A stretch of DNA of 16,084 nt from contig RWJK01000578.1 of NCBI GenBank assembly GCA_004335835.1, positions 1 to 16,084 on the forward strand, given 5' to 3'. The notes beneath the pieces were generated by a model that searched no databases, was not told where the DNA came from, and saw only the letters and a list, made by a program, of their open reading frames with translations. Source of the stretch: Scenedesmus sp. ARA3. Taxonomy: Eukaryota > Chlorophyta > Chlorophyceae > Sphaeropleales > Scenedesmaceae. The position numbers and the translations under genes were made by a program. Positions 1 to 8,400 of this stretch are shown one piece after another (positions within the stretch are counted from its first letter, which is position 1; each line of letters starts with the position of its first letter).

Positions 1-51
<51 letters not shown>
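1..51 (+). repeat. (CAG)17 microsatellite
   Basis: Seventeen uninterrupted CAG triplets begin at the window edge, so the true length is unknown. In the proposed frame they encode poly-Gln. Confidence 0.95.
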
Positions 52-53
<2 letters not shown>

Positions 54-159
54 GCAGCAGGAGTTGCAGGCATCCTATGATGAGTATTGCGAACAGCAGC
101 AGCAGCAGCCGCAGCAGCAGCAAAACTCAGAGACTGAGGGGCCCTCACCACGTGCTTAG
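1..159 (+). CDS. C-terminal fragment of a Gln-rich protein, 5' end outside window
   Basis: Frame 1 is open from the first base to a TAG at 157-159, giving 52 residues. It encodes 17 Gln from an uninterrupted (CAG)17, then RQQELQASYDEYCE, a second Gln/Pro tract, and the end NSETEGPSPRA. The non-repeat part is acidic and hydrophilic, with no recognisable domain. In this window CAG on the coding strand is common in exons (poly-Gln), which supports coding. No start or splice site is visible, so it could also be an expanded repeat beside an untranslated region. No function can be assigned. Confidence 0.45.
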
Positions 160-961
160 CTGCCGGTCAGCACCATGGTGCTGCTGCGAGATACCGTACC
201 CTTGCGTACAGCTAGGGTGATTAGCTCCTGCGCTGGTTGAGTGCGGCACAGTTCAACAAAGTACAATGTGCTGCCATATGTTGAATTTGGGGAAAATGGT
301 ACTTGAGTCGAGCTTGTCACATGTGTACAGGGTTGACGCCTAAGCGGCGCAATAATATATGTCAATCATTAACGGGATCGAGCCTGCCTACTGTGCAGCA
401 ATAACGGCACGGTGTGCATGTGCAGTAGTGGCTAGTACCATCTGCATAGCAATACTGGTAACGTGAAGGGTGGTGCAGCATACATAAACACTTGGGCATA
501 ATTGTTCCCGTGTCCTGCTGGATTGCACTGCACTTGCTGCATGCCGCCTTCCCCTCCCGCTCTTCCCTTTCAGCCCAAAGCTACCGCTGCTAGCTAGCCT
601 ATAGGCTGGCCAGTGCTGCTAGTGTAACTCCGTGTTTTTCGAAAGGTTTCTTGTTAGCTGACAAATGCATACAGCTCTGCTACAACTGTGCAGAGCATCA
701 CACAGCAGTGCTACAACCATGTTTCTGCAGAACTTCCAAATTTTCACAGTTTCGATGCGACTTCCAGCCGACAAAAAAACTGATACCGGCTTAAATTGTT
801 TTGCTTTGAACATGGCATTTGGTTGTAAGCTGGCGGAACATGAACTGCAGCTGTCACCGCGCCCGGTGAACCCGTTGACCAAGAATACCAGGGGTCGACA
901 GCGCGTGTGGGCACGGCGCCGGCTGAGATGAGACAGATTATTAAACGATATTTTCATTTTG
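160..961 (+). other. Intergenic region with 3' UTR and promoter candidates
   Basis: I see no gene with a domain here. Two TGTAA motifs, the usual green-algal polyadenylation signal, lie at 623-627 and 824-828 on the plus strand. Either could end the transcript of the gene stopping at 159. At 950-967 a T-rich tract runs into gatgcag, which could be the acceptor of a 5' UTR intron of the next gene. No TATA box was recognised. Confidence 0.4.
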
Positions 962-3900
962 ATGCAGGAGCCTAACAACACGTCACTAACTGACGCATCA
1001 AATGCGGCTACTGCGAGTCCAATGTGGACGGGTGCGATCTTGGCCCGCACGCTTATGCGTCGCCAGCTACCTGTGAAGCGATTTCTCTCTAAGACTGTAC
1101 CAATGTGGGCTGTAGCAGGTTTTGTGGTGGCGGTGGCTGTAGCTATGATGCCTCTGGCGCAGGCACAGCGCAACTCTCAAGGTGGGTAGCTCTGCTGCTG
1201 AAGCAGCAGCCAGGGTGTAGCTGCCAGGCAGACAAACCACGCCCAATCACAAAAATATGAGCTTTATTCTGTGTTCGTTCTGCGTGCTGTATTGCTGGCG
1301 TGAACCTAGGGAAGGAGCGAAAACTTCACACAGGGCCCATAGAACTGCCTGCAGCGCTGCAGGCTAGCCCAGCAGCTGCAGTCAGTGGTGGCATCGGGTG
1401 TGATGCCTGTTGTGGCTAATGGTTTCTGCTGCTGCTCATTCGCGTTGTGCAGTGACCACACTCGCCGCAACAGACATCAATGCATCAGACGTCGACTGTG
1501 GCCAGGGCGGGCCACGCTGCCGCATCTGTGGCGACATCAACTCGATCATGTTGACCTGCCGCAACAACCCGGAGTGAGCCTTGCTGTGTGGCAGTTCACG
1601 TCAACAGCTGACAGGATTGGCAGCACTGCCTGATTTGGCAGCACTGCTGGAATAGGCAGCGCTGCTGGCGTTGGCAGCACTACTGGAATAGGCAGCGCTG
1701 CTGGCGTTAACGCCAACGTTGGCAGCACTGCTGGAACAGGCAGCGCTGCTGGCGTTGGCAGCACTGCTGCAAGCACGCGCACGTTGGGCTACACCAGCAT
1801 GCCTTTGCGCTGCTTCTACATCACCGCCATTGTCTTGCTGGCAGGCATCAGTGCTGCATGACTGCGCAAACCAGCTGTTGCTGCAGCAACAGCAGCGTGT
1901 GCTGCAGCGGCACCTGAGCATGCACAAAACTGCCGGCAGCCAGCACCAAAACTGCCTGCAGCAGCTACAACAGTGCTTGCTAGCCTCAGCAGCCTAGCAG
2001 CAGCCAACTCAGTACGCCAGGTAACCCGAGGCACACGCCATTGCCTTGCCCAGCTAGGAAAGCACCTGCTGACGCACTGTGACGCACACCATGTGAAAAG
2101 GACGATTTAAACATGAGAAATGCATAACCGCGCACCTTCAAGCAATGCTGGACCTGTGCTGGCTGTCTGCCTCTGCTGTGCTGCAGGTGTGCAGCCTTCA
2201 CGTTTGACGGCTCTTGTGGCTTCCTGAAGAGTGCTGCTGGGCCCACAACGTACAGGTGAGGTACAATGACAGCTTCCGGCATGGCGAGTGGACAACTGCG
2301 CACCTGCAAGCAATGCTGGTCCAGAAGGCCCCCTGTCCGCATCAGCTGCCTGAGGCCTCAGGCGCCCCCCTATGGACAGGGCCTGCAGGACATGGCCACA
2401 ACTATAGTCTAGCTAAGTGCATGCTCAAAGACAGAAGGTAGCAATAAGGGCCGCTGCTGGGCCCACAGCGTACAAGTCAGGGGCAGCTGACGTGCCAGGC
2501 CATGGCCACTATTGTGACTGATTGAATGAATGGATGAGCTACGCATAGTGTGATATTACTCATCAGCGGGTGGTGATCACCACTCGCATAAGTCAAGGGA
2601 GTGTGTGTGTGACGATGAGGATACCCCACACAACTGCAGACCAAGTGTATGCTTAAAGACAGAAGGTAGCAATACATGTGGTGCCGCTATTGTCCGTACT
2701 TCAGTGCGCCTGCTCAACTGCACCTGATATAATGCCATGCATGCCAGGCGGCCTGGAGCCTGGCAGCTGCGAGGTGACCCCTGTGCATCAGTGTGTTTGC
2801 AATGCCAGCGAAGCCCTTGCAGCCAGCTAGCAGCAGCACACCAAGCAGCTGCTGCCAAGTACAACACGATGACAAAACTCCAGTACAGCAGTACTGATAT
2901 TTGACAGAGGCACCAGCTTCCAGCCCTACCCTGAACTTCATGCCTGATGGAGTAGTGCATAACAGCAGCTGAAGGCTGCTGGGCAGATGCGGCAAGCGCA
3001 TGCCTGTATGCTGCGCAGCATACACGGCTGCATTGCCGTCAGCTGTCCGTGCTGACAGCACAATATGCTTCCTGTGACCAGCGCCATCCGTCACTGCCAG
3101 GTTGCGGCGCACCACAGGTAGAGGGTGTGGAGCCCAGGGGCCACACACACCCTCTAAGCCTGAACTTACCCAGGATTTGCAGAGCTGCCTGGGTAGTCAC
3201 TCACTTACTCATGCAGCGCACCTGCTGCCCTGCAGGGAGGGCTGCACCAGCTTTGCGCTGAGCCACAAAGCTGCCACCTATACAGCACAGCGCATGCCTG
3301 TGCTGACAAAGTTGTTGTGGCTTGCGCTGCGTGCCTGCCTGCTGTCTTGCAGGGAGGGCTACACCACCTTTGTGATGAGCAACACGGCCACTGCCGCACC
3401 ACCAGCAGCAGTAACAGCCATTCCAACAGCAGCAGCAACAGCCATCCCGCCAGCAGCAGCAGGGACGCCAGCACAACCACCATCAGTGCAAGTGGCAGCC
3501 GCACCTTCGCTTAGACCCGCAACACGTCCCAGCCCCAGCCCCAGCCCCAGCCCCAGCCCCAGCCCCAGCCCCGCCAAACTGATGTATAATAATGATAATA
3601 ATAGTCTTCTTGTAAGCCAAACTGATGTATGTGGAAAAAGGTCACTGACCTTCGAAAGTCGCGCTCAAGCAGCGGCAAGCACTACACATGCACTCTCAGC
3701 ATTCAAGTCACCAACTCAGAAGGCAAGGGCGTAAACAAAGCATTAGTGAACAGCACCTGGCAGACACCATCCGGAGGCTCTTTCAGCTACAGTGGCAGGA
3801 CAGCGGGCAAAACAACGAGTACAGCTGGATCATTGACCATGCCTTTCAGGACTACTGTGTCAGCAAAGGGCTGCACGTGCAGTGTGGGAGCTGTCACGCT

Positions 3901-4021
3901 TGCTGGCCACAAACTCGCAACAGATCTGGCAACGCTCACAGAGAGTGTCACATGGCAGGCGGATTGGCAGTGCCACTCCGAGAGAGCGGAATTCCAACAG
4001 CAGCAGCAACAGCAGCAGTAG
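962..4021 (+). CDS. Probable secreted or membrane-anchored protein: PAN/apple-like domain, Pro/Ser linker, Ig-like domain
   Basis: Proposed exons are 962-1181, 1474-1573, 2187-2255, 3353 to an unresolved end, and 3641-4021. The first three junctions have GT-AG ends and closing phases. The N-terminus has a basic stretch (RRQLPVKRFLSK), a hydrophobic segment (MWAVAGFVVAVAVAMM) and an AQA-Q site that looks like signal peptidase cleavage; ATGs at 962, 1022 and 1103 all keep the frame. Exons 2-4 encode CRICGDINSIMLTC, NPECAAFTFDGSCGFLKS and AGPTTYREGYTTF, the pattern of PAN/apple domains (protein or carbohydrate binding) in algal extracellular proteins. An Ala/Pro region and a Ser-Pro repeat follow. 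The last exon (VTDLRKSRSSSGKHYTC onward) resembles a bacterial-type Ig/Fn3-like beta domain with the spacing GKGVNKALVNSTW, ending in poly-Gln. The junction into the last exon is unsettled (donors at 3411, 3486 or 3612). Binding partner and role are unknown. Confidence 0.55.
1619..1771 (+). repeat. 18/36-bp GC-rich minisatellite with palindromes, in an intron
   Basis: Tandem units alternate between an 18-mer starting GGCAGCACTGCTGGAATA and one starting GGCAGCGCTGCTGGCGTT. An interrupted junction at 1702-1723 holds TGGCGTTAACGCCA (1702-1715) and GCCAACGTTGGC (1712-1723), two overlapping perfect palindromes. One frame would read Gly/Ser/Ala/Thr-rich peptide but carries a TGA near the start of the array, so I treat it as intron 2 sequence. 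Confidence 0.85.
2425..2674 (+). repeat. Intronic tandem duplication including a copy of the PAN-gene exon 3 donor edge
   Basis: The segment around 2453-2480 repeats the 3' edge of exon 3 (GCTGCTGGGCCCACA, ending TACAAgtcagg instead of TACAGgtgagg), displaced 220 bp. The intron sequence at about 2414-2446 (AAAGACAGAAGGTAGCAATA core) recurs at about 2642-2674, displaced 228 bp. Together they indicate an old tandem duplication of about 220 bp covering the exon edge and downstream intron. Confidence 0.7.
3236..3275 (+). repeat. Duplicate of the PAN-gene exon 4 start, with intact acceptor
   Basis: ccctgcag followed by GGAGGGCTGCACCAGC repeats the start of exon 4 (tcttgcag, GGAGGGCTACACCACC) 117 bp upstream. 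The first 28 nt differ at four positions. The copy has the same phase and would encode EGCTSFALSHKA against EGYTTFVMSNTA; its frame stays open into the real exon 4. It could act as an alternative acceptor that adds 39 residues. Confidence 0.75.
3528..3571 (+). repeat. (CCCCAG)n hexamer repeat encoding Ser-Pro
   Basis: About seven tandem CCCCAG hexamers read as alternating Ser and Pro in the frame of exon 4. This resembles the SP linkers of hydroxyproline-rich algal extracellular proteins. If the donor at 3411 or 3486 is used instead, the repeat is intronic. Confidence 0.8.
3572..3630 (+). repeat. 15-bp direct repeat flanking the unresolved splice junction
   Basis: GCCAAACTGATGTAT occurs at 3572-3586 and again at 3616-3630, separated by an AT-rich ATAATAATGATAATAATAG segment. 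It sits exactly where the reading frame must change between the Ser-Pro linker and the Ig-like domain. Confidence 0.85.
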
Positions 4022-4121
4022 CAGGGGCTGCATGCACATCTTGACCAGCAGCGACAGCAGCCAGAGTAGGCGCGGCAAGCAAATCACATACAACAACAGC
4101 GGCGGCGGCTGCAGCAGTAGT

Positions 4122-4157
<36 letters not shown>

Positions 4158-5435
4158 TTCTAGGAGATTGGGGGTGCTTAGCTGCTTTTGCCACTGCAGG
4201 CTACGGTACATCTATGTACTGCCCTGTGATACACTTTCATGGAGTACGATTGCTGAGCAACCTCGGTGAGGTGAAGGTGAAGGTGAAGCGGTTTGTGTCG
4301 GATGTTCCTTGGGGTTCTGTTAGGTTACTGGTGTCTAGGTTCATCGCTGATTTTTTTTGAAAAGGCTTGGGGTGTGCGTAATGCTAGCAAACATGATGGT
4401 GTGGTCCCTTCTGTTGCCGCTCCATTGGGGCGCGGGGACGATGGCGTTGATGCTATGGCCTGATGGGTAACATGATGATGATGGAGTACGGTTCTCAATC
4501 ATGCTTGGTCTCCTATGGTTGTCCATTGATGCTTTTGTTGGGAGCTGGCCGTTAACGGCATCCGAATGCAGAGTTGTGCAGGTTGAAGGTTGATCATGTA
4601 CACGCCAAGATGTTCAGCAACCTGTCATCATTTGTGACACGCTACAGGTTGCTTTGCATGCTTTGAACAGCTGCTGTGTTGTACATCTGGAACACCTGTG
4701 GCAGTGCAGCTCACGAAGTTTTGCTTGGCCTGGTTACATTTGCGCGAGCAACGGCCTGTCATGCAGACACCCCACAACCTACTGAGTGCACACTCTGCAA
4801 GTGCATGAGTACAGCCATGCCGATGCACCCAACCATTGCACATGCCGATGTAATGAGCATGATGCACAGTCAACGCTCTGGGCACGAAATGTCAAAGCAA
4901 AGCACAACGCCATGTCAGCGGCGCAAGCCTAGCTTGTGCCGCATGCAGCAAGGCCAGTACTGACTAGTCAGCAACTGCCTGCGACTTAACTGCGCTGTTC
5001 ACAGATCACAGCCGCATGCCAACCACGCTGCAGCACCAGCCGACCTTCTGGTCAACGCTCAGACACCTCCACTCAAACAGCTCTCTCAAGCAAACACACA
5101 CTTGAGCAGCATATCACCTCCGTATCGGGCTGCAATGCCACCCAGACAAAAGACACCACGCAGCAGCACCTGCGCCAGCTGCTGCAACCACAAAGCTTTC
5201 TCAACCACCCCAGCAACAACACACATGCTGCCGCCCCTTGCACATCCTCCGCAGTCCACCTCCGCATGCAACAACAGCGTTGCATCTGCCAGCAACCGCC
5301 CAACTGCCATAATGCCGACAGTGCTGCGGCCCTCCCAGCTGCTCTACTGCAACCGCGGCAGCTTCAGCTGCTGTGGCCCTTGCTCACTCAGCGGCAGCAG
5401 CAGCAGCGGCGGCTTGGCGGCGATGTCTTTGCTGC
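4022..5435. other. Tail-to-tail intergenic region with candidate overlapping 3' UTRs
   Basis: No domain-bearing gene was recognised. It contains an AGC-triplet run at about 4122-4156 and a GGTGAAGGTGAAGGTGAAG stretch near 4266. The only TGTAA signals I found are on the plus strand at 4849-4853, for the PAN-type gene, and on the minus strand at 4734-4738, for the translocator. Their order implies that the two 3' UTRs could overlap by about 100 bp. This is a motif-only inference. Confidence 0.4.
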
Positions 5436-8400
5436 TTACCAGATGCCGATGGCCCTCCACACGGTAAGGCCGCAGCCCACCCACACGGCCAGGTAGTAGA
5501 GCGACATGATGAAGCCCAGCTGCGGCAGAAGTAACAAATAACAGCAGCGGCAGGAAGACAGGACGGATGTTTGACTGGTTGTGGTGATGCCAGGTAGTAC
5601 ACAAATACAGTATACATGATGAAGCCCAGCTGTGGCAGCAGCAGCAGGAAGGGTACAATAACAGCACAGGCAAAGTCAGGCAAAGAAGCCAGCATGCATA
5701 GCCAGGCTAGGAAGTACACCGGCGGTGTACAGCCAAACTGCCGCAAAAACGAAAGTAGCAGCAGCCGGATGACAGCACGAAGGTGTCAGCAAGCATAATC
5801 AACAATCGGCACTCGGCAGAATATCAACAATCACGTGCAATCCTCTTGACATCTAAACACACCACACCCTCTCACCTTGAGCCAGTCGCCCTGGGGCACG
5901 TAGCCGGCACCGAAGTAGGGTGGTGCTGAGCCGATGCCGTAGGTGGTGAGGCAGCCCATCAGGTTGGACACCTGGCCTAGTGCCAGCGCCGCCAGCATGC
6001 CGGGCGTGCCACAGGCCTGCGCCACCGCCAAAAAGGCGGTGTACATGGCGCCGATGTGCGCGGCGCCTGCAGGAAAAAACATAGACAGTTGTGTTATGTA
6101 ACAGGGAGCGCCGCCAGCATGCCGGGCGTGCCGCAGGCCTGCGCCACCGCCAAAAAGGCGGTGTACATGGCGCCGATGTGCGCGGCACCTGCAAGAAATA
6201 ACAAACACAGTTGTGTTATGTAACAGGGAGCGCCGCCAGCATGCCGGGCGTGCCGCAGGCCTGCGCCACAGCCAGGAAGGCGGTGTACATGGCGCCGAAG
6301 TGCGCGGTACCTGCAGGAGGGGGCGGGAATTGACGCGATTGTTATGTAACAGGGAGAGGGGATGCGCGCACGTAAGCTGCAATAGCCACAGCCAGGAAGG
6401 CGGTGTACATGGCGCCGTTGTGCGCGGCGCCTGCAGGACAGAATGAAACACAGGATCAAAAGGTGGAACGGAGAGCGAGGGCGGGCGCACAAAGACAGCA
6501 TGAGATACCGCCAGGAAGGCGGTGTACATGGCGCCAATGTGCGCGGTGCCGGCAGGTCTTTTCAAAGAGGAAGAAGAGTCACATGGTGAAGGATGGAGAT
6601 GAACACACAATCGAAGCTTGACCATGCGAGGCATGTGCATCGTCTGTGCTAGAAGCACCCAAGCAGATGCATCGGCTGCAGCACATTACTGTGCCACCCA
6701 GCACATACAACACAGTATGACACATACAACGCAATGCCGCGCGCACCTGAGGCAAACAAGTAGTGGCTGTAGAAGTAGAGCACTCACATAACAGCACCAG
6801 CTGCAGCACTTGCATCATGGATTGCCACATAACACACAAAACAAACAAAATAACATGCGCAAGGACGCCCACCCGAGGCGAAGAAGTAGTGGCTGTAGAA
6901 GTAGAGCACCAGGATGATGCCGAAGGCCGGCTGCCAGGTCAGGCCCAGCCCACCCACAATGTTCACCACGCTGGAAGAGAACCTGCGGAAGCAGCAGCAG
7001 CAGCAGCAGCAGCGGTGATTGACAATCGCCTGACATGTTTGCTGCAGCACGTGACATCACCAAAGAGTGGCACAGTCCTCCCGGCCTGTGGATGCACCCC
7101 CTGGTGGGGAAGAGTGATGCAATGGAGTGCAGCGGCATGTTGTTACACGTTGTCATGCTGTATATTACTTTATGTGTTATAACACGCTTACTCACCAGGG
7201 GATGAAGCCGAACTTGTTGAGGTAGGCTGCCATGGCGATGAGGGCGGCAAACCAGGTAAGGGTGTCCCAGGCCGCGTTGTTGTTGAGGCACTCCTTCCAG
7301 CTGATGACGCCTGCCATGTTGTGTGACGCAGACAGCACACAGGGGCAGCAGCAGCGTACTTGTTATGCTGTAAAGAACTCACTTATTGAACTGACCCAGG
7401 CCGCATTGTTGTTCAGGCACTCCTTCCAGCTGATCACGCCTGCAGGGCAGCACAGTTAGCAAAGGCAGCAGTGGTGTTGTTATGTTATAACGTTATAACC
7501 ACCGCCTCACTGATCAAGCCCAGGGAGGCACGCCAGCAGCAGCAGCCAACTATTCAAAGCAGCCATTTAAGTGCAACCCTTTACACCTCACCGGTCACCA
7601 GCTATATGGTCAGGCCAACAATAGCCGCTGCCAGGCTGGCATGCCAGCAGCAGCAGCCACACAGAACCAAACAAAAGCGTACTGACACACAACAGACACA
7701 TCAACGCTGTTCACGCCCAGGCTTGCACCTCCGATCCAGGCAGCAGAAAACACACAGTGAAACCAGCAAAGCACAAGCTAACAAACCCATTCAAACTCAC
7801 CGGTCACCAGCAGGATGGTCAGGCCCACAGTAGCAGCCGCCACGCTGTTCACGCCCAGGGAGGCACCACCAATCCACAGGCCCACAGTGATGGCAAAGGC
7901 CAGTGCGGTGATCTTCTCATCACGGCTCATTGGGCCCAGCTTCTCCAGCTCCTTCTTGGCAGCAGCAGGAGCATCTGGCGTGTCCTTGGTCTCTGCAGAT
8001 GCATTTTGAGGCAATGTCTACAGCAGTCAGGTCTTGGTGGTGATGATTTCAGGCAGTAATATGAGTGACCCGGCTTCTCCAGCTCCTTTGTCGTCGCGGC
8101 GGGGTCACAGGCCAAGACAGCCGCAGCGCAAAGCAACGTTTCAGAAAGAGTAGCGGTGTATTGTGTTGAGCACAGGTGATGACGTGGAGTGTTTGTTTGG
8201 AGTGCACACCATAACGCAGCCTCAACTGGCGGGTACAGTGCGTACAGGATCAGCGGCACGGTGGTCAGGCAGATCAGGCCGGGCACCAGGCCAGCCATGG
8301 CCCACAGCCCCCAGCTGTCACAACACAATGTTTCATAGCATGTTACAACAACAGTAACATCACCTCACCTGGCGGGTACAGTGCGTACAGGATCAGCGGC

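Noticed and set aside
619..1173. A 184-codon frame on the minus strand over the first exon of the PAN-type gene
   Set aside because: It is antisense to a better-supported exon, has no domain, and its composition fits a shadow frame.
1619..1855. Gly/Ser/Ala-rich coding reading of the minisatellite
   Set aside because: The frame has a TGA at its start and does not connect in phase to PAN exons, which join directly across it.
2577..3148. Minus-strand open frames of 127 and 144 codons in the long PAN-gene intron
   Set aside because: No domain, no splice or start context, and low-complexity Cys/Leu/Ala composition typical of complement shadows in this DNA.
3102..3734. A single 210-codon exon covering the Ser-Pro linker
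   Set aside because: The first half is intron sequence containing the duplicated exon 4 start, and the last part (after 3641) is in the wrong frame for the Ig-like domain.
4341..4963. Small open frames in the tail-to-tail intergenic region
   Set aside because: No recognisable domain, no supported start or splice context, and overlapping frames on both strands.
6066..6556. Regularly spaced repeats that could suggest a CRISPR-like array
   Set aside because: The units are exon 11 sequence plus intron, about 120 bp long, in an intron of a eukaryotic gene, without short repeats or unique spacers.
5831..6658. A 275-codon open frame on the minus strand through the exon 11 array
   Set aside because: It is open because the array repeats a GC-rich coding segment in shifting frames; only its end coincides with true exon 11. 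It has no start or domain of its own outside the exon.
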